In this document: positions 52,902 through 63,100 of the stretch, in pieces
Layout: every line of letters begins with the position of its first letter
How positions within the stretch are numbered: the stretch's first letter is position 1
DNA from: Archangium violaceum Cb vi76
GTDB lineage: Bacteria; Myxococcota; Myxococcia; Myxococcales; Myxococcaceae
Direction: 5' to 3'
Length of the DNA: 64,000 nucleotides
Assembly: GCF_000733295.1 (NCBI RefSeq)
Contig: NZ_JPMI01000003.1
Coordinates: 80,212 to 144,211 of the forward strand
Program-made: the position numbers and the translations under genes
Notes under the pieces: model-generated
What the model was told of the DNA's origin: nothing
Databases searched by the model: none
What the model saw: the letters and a program-made list of their open reading frames with translations, nothing else

Positions 52902-52960
52902 CGCCCGGAGGCACGTCTTCCGCCGGAGCCCCCTCCGTTGGAAGAACGTACCTCCGGGCG
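52902..52960. terminator. Long imperfect hairpin between convergent genes
   Basis: CGCCCGGAGG-C-ACGT on the left pairs with ACGT-A-CCTCCGGGCG on the right; TTCC/GGAA extends the stem toward a loop of about 18 bases. It lies between the stop of the giant Kelch protein (52800) and the stop of the beta-helix lipoprotein (53023), so it could terminate transcription from both sides. Confidence 0.6.
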
Positions 52961-53022
52961 ATGGGACCGCACCCGGGAGGCAGCTCCGGGCGCGGTATTC
53001 CTCGTAGGACTTCAGGTGCGGT

Positions 53023-54381
53023 TCAGTTCTCCGGGTAGCCGGTCCAGCCGGCCGTCCAGTCCGTGCTGCCCACCGCGCCGATGAACTTCGCGCTGGTGTC
53101 GAAGAAGCCGTCCGCCGGAGGCGTGGCGGAGTTGGAGGTGATGAGCGCCTGCGACTCGGCGGTCGGCTTGAAGTTGGGCGTCTTGGCGTTCACCGCGGCG
53201 CTCAGCATCGGGTCCACCACGCGGTTGTTGTTGACCGTGGCGAGGAGCTGATCCGGCTCCCGGTAGATGGTGTCGTTGCTCAGCCGGGTGGCGTCCTCGT
53301 TGGTGGTGTTGCCCGCGGCGTCCTTCACCGGGTTGGACGAGTAGTCGATGGACGTGGTGTTGCCCTTGTTCATCCAGAAGATGGTGTTCTTGATGGTGAG
53401 GTTGCCGGACTCGGAGAGCTGCGCCGAGGCCGCGCCGTCCACGTCCACCGCCTTGTCCGCGAAGTGGGCGACGATGGCGTTGTTCAGCTTGATGCCGGCG
53501 CCGGTGTTGAACACCAGGCCCTCCTGCTTGGTGCCCGTGCTGGCCGCGGCGCGGCCCGAGCCGATGAAGGAGGCGTTCCAGATCTCCGGCACCGAGCGCG
53601 GGGTGGCCGTGTTGGTGGTCTTGTTGCCGCTGGCCTCGATGGCGCGGTTGCCCACCCGGTCGTTCTGCTGCACCACCAGGAACTGCACCTTGCCGGTGTA
53701 GCCCAGGTCATAGTCCAGGCCATCGTCGTCCGGCTGGCTGATGACGATGTGCTTGAGGTTGGCCGTGCCGCCGAACATCTCCACGCCGTCGTCGGCGCCC
53801 TTGTGCACCTGGATGTAGTCGAGCTCCGTGGCCGAGCCGCACGCGCCCGTGGTCAGGCCGTTGAGCTCGTTGTCCTCGGCCAGCTCGAACCCGGCGAACT
53901 CGATGCGGGCGTACTTCAGCTTGCCGCAGTCGTGGGCGTCGTCGTCGCCGCCGTACTTCGTGCGCTCGTCGCCGCTGGTGGCGAAGAAGCCCTCGACGGT
54001 GTTGGTGCCACCGGCGACGTTGATCTTCGCCTTGCCCAGCAGCACCACGCCGCCCCAGTCACCGGCGGCGCGCTCGCCCTCGGGCTTCGCGCTGGTGAAG
54101 ACGATGGGCCTGGCGGCCGTGCCCACCGCGTTCAGCTTCGCGTTGCGGGTGATGATGAGCGCGCTGCCCTCCTCACCGACGACCTGGGTGCCCGGCTCGA
54201 TGGTGAGCGTGCCGCTCTCCACGAAGATGTAGCCCTTGAGGGTGTAGACCTTGTCGGCCGTCCAGGTGGTGTTCTGCGTGATGTTGGAGCTGACGTCGTC
54301 AGCAACGTCCGGGTCCACGGGACCGGGGCAGCCGGCGAGCAGGGACGTACCAAGGGTGAGGCCGAGAGCGAGCCGCTTCAT
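53023..54381 (-). CDS. Beta-helix lipoprotein paired with TonB receptor
   Basis: A 452-residue lipoprotein with signal peptide ending LLAGC (Cys18). The mature part begins [20 protein letters not shown] and [20 protein letters not shown], the repeating turns of a right-handed parallel beta-helix, with further rungs at [20 protein letters not shown] and [17 protein letters not shown]. Bacteroidetes encode similar proteins near TonB-dependent receptors, from memory. It is the last gene of the Ton operon, 24 bases after the receptor, so it is probably a surface substrate-capture partner of the receptor. The substrate is unknown; beta-helices often bind polysaccharides. Confidence 0.82.
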   Translation of the reverse strand: MKRLALGLTLGTSLLAGCPGPVDPDVADDVSSNITQNTTWTADKVYTLKGYIFVESGTLTIEPGTQVVGEEGSALIITRNAKLNAVGTAARPIVFTSAKPEGERAAGDWGGVVLLGKAKINVAGGTNTVEGFFATSGDERTKYGGDDDAHDCGKLKYARIEFAGFELAEDNELNGLTTGACGSATELDYIQVHKGADDGVEMFGGTANLKHIVISQPDDDGLDYDLGYTGKVQFLVVQQNDRVGNRAIEASGNKTTNTATPRSVPEIWNASFIGSGRAAASTGTKQEGLVFNTGAGIKLNNAIVAHFADKAVDVDGAASAQLSESGNLTIKNTIFWMNKGNTTSIDYSSNPVKDAAGNTTNEDATRLSNDTIYREPDQLLATVNNNRVVDPMLSAAVNAKTPNFKPTAESQALITSNSATPPADGFFDTSAKFIGAVGSTDWTAGWTGYPEN

Positions 54382-54405
54382 GGTGTGCTTCCTTTTGACG
54401 GGGGG

Positions 54406-57351
54406 TTACAGGGTCCAGCCGAGCGCCGCGGAGAAGGCGATGCCCGGGCGGTACTTCAGGATGGTGATTCCGCCCTGATCCAAGACGACGGCGGAGTCGA
54501 GGAGGTTGGAGCCGGTGAGCTTGAGCTGCAGGCCGTTGCCGAGCTTCTGGCTGACGGACAGGTCCACGCGGTGGAAGGGCCGCTCGTAGACGTCCGGGAG
54601 CGGGTTGAGGCCGACCTCGCTGATGCGCGGGCCGTAGACGTTGTAGAGGACGGCCACCTCGGTGCCGCTCTCGGGGCGGTCGTAGCCGAGGTTGAGGTTG
54701 ATGACGTAGGGCGACTGGCCCTGCATGGGCCGCCGGCTGTTGGTCTGCGCGCCCAGCTTCTCCGGGTCCGTGAGGACGATGTTGGACTGGATGAGCGTCA
54801 GGTTGGCCGCGGCGCGGAAATTGGAGAGCGCGGGGGTGATGCGGCCGAGCGACGCGCGGGCCTCCAGCTCGGCGCCGAAGCTGTTGGCGCCGTCGGCGTT
54901 CTCGAAGCCCATGTCGCCGGAGTAGCGGAGGATGCGCTCGATGGGGCTCTGGAAGTTCTTGTAGAAGACGCTGGCGGCGAGCACCTCGTTCTCCCCGACG
55001 AACCACTCCAGGCGGGTGTCGAGGTTGTGGATGCGCGTCTCGAGCAGGTTCGGGTTGCCGGACACGTTCCGGCGGCGGACGAAGTCGAAGAAGATGAACG
55101 GGGCCAGCTCGCGGAAGGTGGGCCTCGCGAGGGTGTAGCTGTAGCCGGCGCGCAGGTTCATGTCGGGGCGGAGCGCGTAGACGGCGTTGAAGGCCGGCAG
55201 CACGTCCAGGTAGCTCGCGTGGGTGCTCGCGGTGGGCGAGGTGTCGAACGGGCTGTGGGCGGTGAGCTGCTGGAGGGACTGCTCCACGCGCACGCCACCC
55301 ACCAGGCGCAGGGGCTCCACGGGCTTGTAGTCCGCCGTCACGAAGCCGGCGAAGACGCCGAGGTACGCGTCGTAGGCATCATCCCCGCGCGTGGTCTCGC
55401 GCATGCGGATGCCGGTGCCCAGGTTGGAGGAAGCGAAGAGCTCCTCGGGGGGCAGGGAGGTGTCCACCGGGTCGTCGGTGAGCTGGTAGCGGAAGCGGCG
55501 TGCCTCGAAGTCGCGGAGGGACACCTGGGCCAGGCCGCCCGCCTTCAGGCGCAGGTCGGAGAAGGGCAGGGTGAGGCTGGCGCTGCCGCCGGTGGATGTT
55601 TCTCCGAGCGTGCCGAAGAAGCGCTCGCCGCTGTTGGGCTGGTTGGGGAAGGCGAACTTGCCGGTGGGGCTGCCCAGGTCGTCGCTGTAGAGGGTGTCGC
55701 GGGTGTCCGGCTCGTCGCGGTCCACGCGGCTGAAGTTGGCCTGCCAGTCCAGCTCGGCGTCGGCCAGGGTGTTGAGGCGGTGGAAGCCGCGCACCTGGTT
55801 GAAGGAGAGGGCGCGGGAGACGAATTGGAGGCGCGTGCTCTCGAAGGTCTCCGAGCGGCCGTTGTTCACGCCGCGGGAGGTGAAGGTGTTGCTGTCCGTG
55901 CCGCGGGTGTAGAGGCTGAAGAAGGTGAGCTCGTTGTCGCGGTCGAACTGGTAGCCCACGCTGGCGAGCGCGCTGAGGGTGGCGCCCTCGGTGCCCTGGA
56001 CGGCGCGGGTGGCGTCCTGGGCCTGGAGCTGGCCCACCGGCATGTCGGCGCGGGCGAACTCGGACACGCGGACGCTCTCCTTGTGGCCGTAGTTGACGGT
56101 GGCCAGGTAGCCGAGGCGGCTGTTGCCGAAGCGCAGCGTGTCACCCAGGGACGCGCCCAGGCCCATGTTGGGCAGCGCGGTGGACTGGCGCGCGGACCAG
56201 ATGTTGGGGAAGGACTGCCAGGTGCCCGCCGCGCTGCCCATGCGCTCGCCCTGGGGCAGGCCCGAGGGGAGATGGCGGTCGGGGCCCGCGAAGCTCAGCG
56301 CCTCCAGGAAGCTGCCCGGGTGCGTGTTGCGCTGCTGGAAGGTGGAGACGCTGTCTCCCGAGAAGGTGATGCGCGGCTTGAACTCGAACTTGCTCGGGTA
56401 GGTGTTGGTCTCGATGAGGAGCGTGCCGCCGCCGAAGGTGCCGGGCAGGTCGCTGGTGTAGCTCTTCACCACGTTGAGGTTGGCGAGCAGGCTGGTGGGG
56501 AACAGGTCCAGCGGAACCGAGGGCTCATCCGGCTCGGGGCTGGGCAGCAGCGCGCCGTTGAGCAGCGTCACCGAGTAGCGGCCACCCAGGCCGCGCAGCA
56601 GCATGAAGCGGCCATCCACCACCGTGACACTCACCACGCGCTTCACCGCGTCCGAGGCGCTCGAGTCCGGCGTGCGGGCGATCTCCTGGGAGCTGATGGA
56701 GTCGGAGACGGCGGCGGCCTTCTTGCGCTCCTGGAGCAGGGCGCCCTCGGCGCGGCGATCGGCGCGGGCCTCGACGACGACCTCCTGCACGGCGCCCGCG
56801 TCGGCGCTCAGCTGCACGTCCAGCCTGGTGGCCTTGCCCTGCTCCACGATGACGCCGGTGATGCGGCGGCCCTCGTAGACGTCATAGAAGACGCGCAGGT
56901 CATACTTCCCGGGAGGAAGCGCGAGCTGGTAGTTGCCGTCGATATCGGTCAGCACGCTCTTCTGTCCGCCGTTGACGACCTTCACCGTGGCCTCGATGAG
57001 CGTCTCCTGGGTCTGGGCGTCGGTGACCTGGCCGTAGACGCCGGTAAAACCCGGAGGAGGCGTGGCCGACTCGGCCATTTCTCCCTCTCCCTCTGGGAGA
57101 GGGTCGGGGTGAGGGTCTCGAGCGGCGGCCGCGTCAACCGGAGCAGGCGCGGTGCCCACTCCTCCCTCTCCCCCCGGGAGAGGGTCGGGGTGAGGGTGCT
57201 GGGTTGAATCCGCGTCAACCTGAGACACAGGGCTCGCGGCGGGCGAACTCCCCTCGGAGACAGGCGCCTGCGCCAAGACGGGCGCGGCCAGCAATGTGAG
57301 CGCCGCGAGAGCGGCGCGAAGGGAATGGAGAGACAACACGGGACTCCTCAC
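54406..57351 (-). CDS. TonB-dependent outer-membrane receptor
   Basis: A 981-residue receptor. A signal peptide (ALAALTLLAAPVLAQA) is followed by a low-complexity region at about residues 50-92 that contains two translated copies of a palindromic DNA repeat, each giving PHPDPLP(G/E)GEG. A carboxypeptidase-regulatory-like domain (VYGQVTDAQTQETLIEATVK) spans about 100-190, the plug (SQEIARTPDSSASDAVKRV) about 210-320, and a 22-strand barrel the rest, ending in the aromatic GWTL. It imports a substrate using energy from the TonB/ExbBD genes upstream. GTG 57351 is the likely start; GTG 57339 is possible. Confidence 0.9.
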   Translation of the reverse strand: MRSPVLSLHSLRAALAALTLLAAPVLAQAPVSEGSSPAASPVSQVDADSTQHPHPDPLPGGEGGVGTAPAPVDAAAARDPHPDPLPEGEGEMAESATPPPGFTGVYGQVTDAQTQETLIEATVKVVNGGQKSVLTDIDGNYQLALPPGKYDLRVFYDVYEGRRITGVIVEQGKATRLDVQLSADAGAVQEVVVEARADRRAEGALLQERKKAAAVSDSISSQEIARTPDSSASDAVKRVVSVTVVDGRFMLLRGLGGRYSVTLLNGALLPSPEPDEPSVPLDLFPTSLLANLNVVKSYTSDLPGTFGGGTLLIETNTYPSKFEFKPRITFSGDSVSTFQQRNTHPGSFLEALSFAGPDRHLPSGLPQGERMGSAAGTWQSFPNIWSARQSTALPNMGLGASLGDTLRFGNSRLGYLATVNYGHKESVRVSEFARADMPVGQLQAQDATRAVQGTEGATLSALASVGYQFDRDNELTFFSLYTRGTDSNTFTSRGVNNGRSETFESTRLQFVSRALSFNQVRGFHRLNTLADAELDWQANFSRVDRDEPDTRDTLYSDDLGSPTGKFAFPNQPNSGERFFGTLGETSTGGSASLTLPFSDLRLKAGGLAQVSLRDFEARRFRYQLTDDPVDTSLPPEELFASSNLGTGIRMRETTRGDDAYDAYLGVFAGFVTADYKPVEPLRLVGGVRVEQSLQQLTAHSPFDTSPTASTHASYLDVLPAFNAVYALRPDMNLRAGYSYTLARPTFRELAPFIFFDFVRRRNVSGNPNLLETRIHNLDTRLEWFVGENEVLAASVFYKNFQSPIERILRYSGDMGFENADGANSFGAELEARASLGRITPALSNFRAAANLTLIQSNIVLTDPEKLGAQTNSRRPMQGQSPYVINLNLGYDRPESGTEVAVLYNVYGPRISEVGLNPLPDVYERPFHRVDLSVSQKLGNGLQLKLTGSNLLDSAVVLDQGGITILKYRPGIAFSAALGWTL
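57081..57116. repeat. REP-like palindromic repeat, copy 2, inside receptor gene
   Basis: CCCTCTCCC-TCT-GGGAGAGGG then TCGGGGTGAGGGT. It sits in the N-terminal coding region of the TonB receptor and is translated in frame as PHPDPLPEGEG (minus strand). Confidence 0.88.
57161..57197. repeat. REP-like palindromic repeat, copy 3, inside receptor gene
   Basis: CCCTCTCCC-CCC-GGGAGAGGG then TCGGGGTGAGGGT, 44 bases from copy 2. It is translated in frame as PHPDPLPGGEG. The loop differs from copies 1 and 2 but the stem is identical. Confidence 0.88.
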
Positions 57352-57437
57352 CAGCGAGCGCGCGTAGAGAACGCGACGCTCGTGGCAACGAAATGGATGG
57401 AAGGTGAAAAGGGAGAGACCGGAATGAAGACTTCAGG

Positions 57438-57878
57438 TCACGGCGTGGCCGGCTCTGCGACGGCGTCGGGGACCACGGCGACGGTGAGATTCCCGCCACG
57501 AGCGAGGTCCATGACATCCATCGCGGTGCCGTACGGCACGTCGTTCTCCGCGTCGAAGAACACGATCTTGTCCGGGCGCGCGTTGATCATCCGCTGGAGC
57601 CGGGCGACGACCTGGTCGCGCGGCACGTCCTCGCGGTTGATCTGCACGGCGCCCGTCTTGGTGACGGTGAGCACCACGGGAGGCAGTGCGCCGGGGGGAG
57701 GCGGAGCCACTTCGGTCTGCTCGTCCGCCTTGCCCGGCACGTCCATCCACATCTGTTTGGTCATCAGCGGCGTGACGACCATGAAGATGATGAGGAGCAC
57801 GAGCACCACGTCCACGAGGGGCGTCACGTTCATCGCCGGGCGGATGCCGCCCTTGCCACCACCGAGATCAAAGGCCAT
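57438..57878 (-). CDS. exbD: ExbD/TolR-family protein, second copy
   Basis: A 146-residue inner-membrane protein with one N-terminal helix (VDVVLVLLIIFMVVTPL) preceded by the conserved NVTPLVDVVL, whose Asp carries protons through the ExbBD motor. A periplasmic domain follows (VVLTVTKTGAVQINREDV, DKIVFFDAENDVPYG). The length is usual for ExbD. It starts 6 bases downstream of the other exbD stop and ends 86 bases before the receptor gene. Two ExbD proteins with one ExbB is common in myxobacteria and could give a mixed complex or separate duties. Confidence 0.92.
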   Translation of the reverse strand: MAFDLGGGKGGIRPAMNVTPLVDVVLVLLIIFMVVTPLMTKQMWMDVPGKADEQTEVAPPPPGALPPVVLTVTKTGAVQINREDVPRDQVVARLQRMINARPDKIVFFDAENDVPYGTAMDVMDLARGGNLTVAVVPDAVAEPATP

Positions 57879-57884
57879 GGCGTG

Positions 57885-58298
57885 TCACTCCTTCTTCTGG
57901 TCCACGACCTGGAGCGAGATGCCCGGGAAGCCGATGTCCTGCAGCGTCTTGAAGACACCGCGCACCTCGGCGTAGCGCACGCCCCGGTCCGCCTTGAGCA
58001 CCACGCGGGCCTCGGGGTCCTTCTCGCGCACGGCGCGGAGCTGCTCGACGAGCCTGTCCTTCGGCACCTCCTTCTTGTCCAGGAACAAGGCGCCCCTCGC
58101 GGTGAGGCTCACCGTGGTGGGGGTGAGCGAGTTGTCCTCGCCCTTGTCCGGGTTCACCACCGCCGGGAGGTCCACCGCCGCGCCTGCCTCGAGCTGCGGG
58201 GTGACGACCATGAAGATGATGAGGAGGACGAGCACCACGTCCACCAGCGGGGTGACGTTCATCTCGGGCACGAGCCCACCGCTACGCCGGGCGGACAT
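57885..58298 (-). CDS. exbD: ExbD/TolR-family protein, first copy
   Basis: A 137-residue inner-membrane protein. NVTPLVDVVLVLLIIFMVVTP gives the single helix with the proton-carrying Asp, and the periplasmic part (VSLTARGALFLDKKEV, ARVVLKADRGVRYAEV) is standard for ExbD. The ATG at 58298 is preferred because the upstream codons overlap ExbB; this start overlaps the exbB stop by 17 bases, so the two are translationally coupled. It supplies, with ExbB, the proton-driven motor that energises TonB for the receptor downstream. Confidence 0.92.
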   Translation of the reverse strand: MSARRSGGLVPEMNVTPLVDVVLVLLIIFMVVTPQLEAGAAVDLPAVVNPDKGEDNSLTPTTVSLTARGALFLDKKEVPKDRLVEQLRAVREKDPEARVVLKADRGVRYAEVRGVFKTLQDIGFPGISLQVVDQKKE

Positions 58299-59037
58299 CG
58301 ACGCCCTCCTTGCGCGTGGCGCGCTCCACGTCCAGGGCCACCGCGCCCTCACCGCGCACCGGGGAGGCCACCATGCCGTGCACGTCCTCCAGGTGGTCCA
58401 TGAACTCCTTGCGGGCCAGGTCCAGCGACAGCAGGAGCGCGTCCGCGCGGGTGGTGAGGAAGTTGAACATCAGCACGGCGGGGATGGCCACCAGCAGGCC
58501 GAGCGCCGTGACGACGAGCGCCTCGGCGATACCGGCGGACACCGCGCCCAGGCCGCCCGAGCCCGTCTTCGCGATACCGGCGAAGGCCTCGATGATGCCC
58601 ACCACCGTGCCGAGCAGACCGACGAACGGGGCCACCGAGCCCACCGACGCCAGCACGCTCATGCCCCGGCGCACGTCCGCGGTGACGCGCTCGTAGATGC
58701 GCTCGAGGTCTCTCCGCGTCAGCTCCACCGCGCCCAGCTTGCCCTGCGGCGCCGCCTTCTTGGCCAGGTACGTCTTCACGCCACCGCCCAGCAGCTTCGC
58801 CAGGCTGCTCGCACGGGCCTTCGAGGCCTCGATGACGAACTGCTCGTGCTGCTGCGACTCCAGCAGCTTGCCGGCCCGCGCGGCGAACTTCCGGTCCGCC
58901 GCCTTCGAGCGGAAGAAGTAGATGAGGCGCTCGAAGAACACGACCATCGACGCCAGCGCGAAGGCGACCAGCGTGTAGGCGATGCACCGGGCGAAAAAGC
59001 CCATGTGGTGGTAGATCTCGATCAGATTGAAGTTCAT
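58282..59037 (-). CDS. exbB: ExbB/TolQ/MotA-family proton channel
   Basis: A 251-residue inner-membrane protein with three helices: about 17-38 (CIAYTLVAFALASMVVFF), 130-150 (VGSVAPFVGLLGTVVGIIEAF) and 165-190 (LVVTALGLLVAIPAVLMFNFL, in pieces). GLLGTVVGII and ALGLLVAIP are the conserved channel motifs of the family. It forms the stator-like channel around two ExbD helices. It begins 36 bases after the tonB stop and overlaps the first exbD. Length and topology are normal. Confidence 0.93.
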   Translation of the reverse strand: MNFNLIEIYHHMGFFARCIAYTLVAFALASMVVFFERLIYFFRSKAADRKFAARAGKLLESQQHEQFVIEASKARASSLAKLLGGGVKTYLAKKAAPQGKLGAVELTRRDLERIYERVTADVRRGMSVLASVGSVAPFVGLLGTVVGIIEAFAGIAKTGSGGLGAVSAGIAEALVVTALGLLVAIPAVLMFNFLTTRADALLLSLDLARKEFMDHLEDVHGMVASPVRGEGAVALDVERATRKEGVDVRPA

Positions 59038-59073
59038 CTGGGGGGCTCCGGCGGGTGAGACGGAAATGACTCG

Positions 59074-59817
59074 CTACTTGAGACGGAAGGGGACCTTCAC
59101 GATGCGGAAGACGGCGGTGGGCTGGCCGTCCACGAGCGCGGGCTCGTAGCGCCAGGTGCGCACCGCGGCGAGGGCGGCGCCCACGAAGGGCTCCTCACCG
59201 CGCATCACCTTGACGTTGCTGACGGTGCCGTCCGCCTCGACGACGATCTTCAGGATGACCATGCCCTCCTGGCCCTTGGCCCTCATGTCGGAGGGAAACT
59301 CGGGCAGCAGGTTGGAGCCGAGCTCCTTGGGAGGCGTGGCGGACTCGGGGAGGTTGATGGGCCTGGGGCGCAGCGAGCCACCGGCCACGCCGGGGCTGTC
59401 CACGCCCGTGACGATGGCGCCCGCGACGAGCTGGCCCGTGCCTCCCACGGCGACGGGGGCGGCGGCCACGGCGTTCTCCGCGTCGGCCTCGGGCGGCTTC
59501 TCCACCGGAATCTCCTTGGGCGCCACCATGGCCGCGGGCGCGGCGACGGTGGGCGGCGGAGGCGCCGGCTTCGCCTTGGGCTTCGGCGGCGGGGGAGGGG
59601 GTGGCGGGGCCGGCTTCACCTCGACCACGGGGGGCGGAGGAGGCGGCGGACGGAACACCACGTCCACCTTCTTCTCCTTGATGACTTCCCTCACCTGGTT
59701 GCCCACGGCCACCGCGGTGAGTCCGATCAGGGCGCACATCCCGAGGGAGGCGACGCCCGAGAGCGCGAACCGCCGGGCGGACTGCACGTCGGTGGCGCTG
59801 TCGTAGGTCTCGAACAT
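59074..59817 (-). CDS. tonB: TonB-family energy transducer
   Basis: A 248-residue protein. An N-terminal membrane helix (LGMCALIGLTAVAVGNQV) is followed by a proline/lysine linker (residues about 55-90: PPPPPPPVVEVKPAPPPP, then PKPKAKPAPPPP) that spans the periplasm. The C-terminal TonB domain has PSDMRAKGQEGMVILKIVVE, VKVMRGEEPFVGAALAAVRTWRYEPA and ends PFRLK, the fold that grips receptor TonB boxes. The ATG at 59817 (MFETYDSATD) gives the typical start; an upstream ATG at 59892 is open but precedes an operator-like region. It leads the operon tonB-exbB-exbD-exbD-receptor-lipoprotein. Confidence 0.93.
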   Translation of the reverse strand: MFETYDSATDVQSARRFALSGVASLGMCALIGLTAVAVGNQVREVIKEKKVDVVFRPPPPPPPVVEVKPAPPPPPPPPKPKAKPAPPPPTVAAPAAMVAPKEIPVEKPPEADAENAVAAAPVAVGGTGQLVAGAIVTGVDSPGVAGGSLRPRPINLPESATPPKELGSNLLPEFPSDMRAKGQEGMVILKIVVEADGTVSNVKVMRGEEPFVGAALAAVRTWRYEPALVDGQPTAVFRIVKVPFRLK

Positions 59818-60119
59818 GACGCCCAGCCGTATAGCGACGTCACGTTTCAGCCACGTGCAGCCCCCGCAACAGTTCGTCACGCCGTGCGTCACGCCCGCCT
59901 CGCGCGCACCTCACGGTCGCGTCACGGCGTGACGATTCGCGCACGATTCGTGACGGAGGTGTCCCATGTAACGGATGCGTCACGGTGGGATGGCGGAGGT
60001 GACTGGAGAGGTCATCCCACTCTGGAGCCATGCCCAGGCGGGCGGGCGGGCGTCCGCTCCTCTCGGAAGGGCGCGCGTTTGGAGGGGTACACCGAACCGT
60101 GCGAGTCTCCTGGACGACC
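59818..60119. promoter_or_regulatory. Divergent control region with CGTCACG repeats
   Basis: The 302-bp gap between tonB and the kinase-ATPase gene carries at least five copies of CGTCACG or its complement between 59836 and 59990. One is the palindrome CGTCACG-G-CGTGACG at 59920-59934. ACGATTCG is also repeated at 59932-59939 and nearby. The clustering suggests an operator for the Ton operon, the kinase gene or both. No -35/-10 pair stands out. Confidence 0.5.
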
Positions 60120-63100
60120 ATGTCGGCCGCGGAGCTCCAGGAGCTGGAGCAGGGAAGGATCGGTCCCTACCGCCTCCTGGGGAAGTTGAGCTCGGGGGGG
60201 ATGGGGGTCGTGTACCGCGCGTGTCACGACGAGACGGGGGGGCGGGTCGCCCTCAAGACGGTGCGGGTGCCCGAGGCGGCCATGCTGCGCGGCATCCGCC
60301 GGGAGATCCACGCGCTGCGGCGCATCCAGCACCCGGGCGTGGTGCGCGTGGTCGCCGAGGGCGTGCAGGACGGGCTGCCCTGGTACGCCATGGAGCTGCT
60401 CGAGGGGCTCAACCTCCGGCGCTACATCGACGAGCTGTGGAGGCGCGGTCCCGGCACCACGACGGACGTCATCACCCAGGTCGTCTCCGCGCCCCAGGCC
60501 CCGAGCGTCACGGGCTCCACGGGCGTTTCGTTCCGTCCCTTCGGGCCGCCGCCCATGGAGCAGCGGCGCGAGGCGGCCCTGGAGCGGTTGGGCGAGGTGC
60601 TCACCCTGGTGCGCCGCCTGTGTTCCGCGCTCGCCTTCCTGCATGGCGAGGGCATCGTCCACCGCGACCTCAAGCCGGAGAACATCGTCATCCGCCCGGA
60701 CGGCACGCCGGTGCTGGTGGACTTCGGGCTGGCCTCCGCCTTCGGAGGGCCGCTGGGCCGCGAGTCGCTCGACGTCTCCGGCAGCATGGAGGGCTCCTAC
60801 GTCTACATGGCCCCCGAGCAGATCAAGGGCGGCCTGGTGGATGCGAGGGCGGATCTCTATTCGTTGGGCTGCATCCTCCATGAGCTGGTGGTGGGGCAGC
60901 CGCCCTTCCCGGGCTCGGGCTGGGAGGTGCTGCGGCGGCACCTGCAGGAGCAGTCCTACCCGCTCTCCGAGTGGGTGAAGGGCGTGCCGCTGGAGCTGGA
61001 TGCCCTGGTGCAGCGCATGCTGGCGAAGGTGCCCCGTGAGCGCGTCGGTTACGCCGCGGACGTGGCCGCCGTGCTCGCCGGGCTCGAGGCGGAGGATCTG
61101 CCCCGGCCGCCCGTGGGCGCTCCGCGGCCGTACCTCTACCGGCCGGAGTTCGTGGGCCGGCAGCAACTCCTCCTGGAGATGGAGCAGCGGCTGGCGATGG
61201 CCCGCGACGGCAATGGCGGGTGTCTGCTGATCGGCGGCGAGAGCGGCGCGGGCAAGACGCGCGTGGTGATGGAGTGCGCGGTGTCCGCCAGCCGGACGGC
61301 GGTGCGCGTCGTCACCGGCGGTTGCCTCCCGGTCTCCGGAACGGGGACGGGCGAGCAGCTGTACGGCGAGCCGTTGCACGCCTTCAAGCCGTTGTTGCAG
61401 GCCATCGCCGACGAGTGCCGGCACCTGGGTTTCGAGGAGACGGAGCGGCTGCTGGGCGCGCGGGGGCGGGTGCTGGCCCGCTACGAGCCCGCGCTGGCGG
61501 ATCTGCCCGGACAGGACGTCCGGCCCGAGCCTCCCCGGCTTCCTCCGCAGGCCGCGCGCGAGCGTGTCATGCGGTGCCTGGCCGAGACGCTCGCCGCCTT
61601 CTGCGAGAAGGAGCCCGTGCTGCTCGTCATCGACGACCTGCAGTGGGCCGATGAGCTGTCGCTGGGCGTGCTGGACTACCTGCAGGCCGGCTTCCTCGGC
61701 GAGTCGCACGTGTTCGTGGTGGGCACCTACCGCAGCGAGGAGCTGGACGCGGCGCTGCGGCTGCTCCTGGCCGCGCCGGGCGTGACGCACCGGGCGCTGG
61801 GGCAGTTGGATGAGTCCATGGTGGCGCGGATGGTGGAGGACATGCTGGCGCTGCCCTCGCCGCCGGACTCCTTCGTGCGCTTCCTGACGACGCGCTCGGC
61901 GGGCAACCCCTTCTTCGTGGCCGAGTACCTGCGCACGGCCATCGACGAGCGGCTGCTCTTTCGGGATGTGTTCGGCCGGTGGCAGGTGGCGGCGGGGGGA
62001 GATGCCCTGGAGCGGCTGCACGAGGAGCTGCCGCTGCCCGGCGTGTTGCACGACCTGGTGGGCCGGCGGCTGGACGGCCTGGGCTCGGAGGCGCGCGGCC
62101 TGCTGGAGGTGGCGTCGGTGCTGGGCCGCGAGCTGGACGCGGACGTGCTGGCGGTGGCCGCCGGGCTGGGAGACCTGCAGGAGCTGGAGGCCCTGGAGGA
62201 GCTGCGCGCGCGGCACGTGCTGGAGGACGCGGGCGGCGGGTGGCTGCGCTTCGTCCACGACAAGCTGAGGGAGATCGCCTACGAGGGCATCCTCCCCGAG
62301 CGGCGCCGGGCCCTGCATCGCGCGGCGGCCATGGCGCTGGAGGAGCACCACGTGGAGGAGGGCGTGCCACCGGCGCTCTACCCGGTGTTGGCGCACCACT
62401 TCGAGCTCGCCCAGGACGACGTGTGGACCTTCGAGTACCTGGAGAAGGCGGGGGCGCACGCGCTGCACGCGGGCTCGAACCTGGAGGCCTCGGGCTACCT
62501 GCGCCGGGCGCTGGAGCTGGAGGTGCGGCGCGGGCAGGACACGGGCGTGCGCGTGGACCCGAGCCGGCGCGCGCGTTGGGAGCGGCTGCTGGCCGAGGCC
62601 ATGCACGGCCTGTCGGACTTCGAGGCCTGCATCTCACACGGGCAGCAGGCGCTGGCGGAGCTGGGCCGGCCGCTGCCGGAGACGCAGGGAGGGTTGGGGC
62701 GCTTCATCCTGACGCAGGTGGTGCGGCAGGTGCTGCACCTGGTGCTGCCCCGGAAGTGGGTGCGCGAGGAGGACCGGCAGACGCGCGTGTTGCTGGGGGC
62801 CTCGGCGCTCGCGGCGACGCGGCTGGCCGAGTGCTACTACTGGCGCTATGACCCGATGCGCATGGTGGCCACCGCGCTGCTGGCGGTGAACCTGGCCGAG
62901 CGCGCGGGCCGCGACGCGGAGATGCTGCGGTTGTACGGGCAGCTCGGCTCCATCGTGGGCATGGGACGGCTGCACCCGCTGGCGCGCGCCTACTTCCGCC
63001 GCGCCCAGGGCGAGGGGCAGCTGCTGGAGGATCCGAGCGCCACGGCCTTCGGGCTGATTGTCGAGTCCATGTACCACTCGTGCTTCGCGCGCTGGGAGCC

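Noticed and set aside
48490..52914. 1474-codon minus-strand open frame opposite the giant Kelch protein
   Set aside because: Arg/Gly/His-rich shadow with no motifs; the plus strand has signal peptide, HYR and Kelch repeats.
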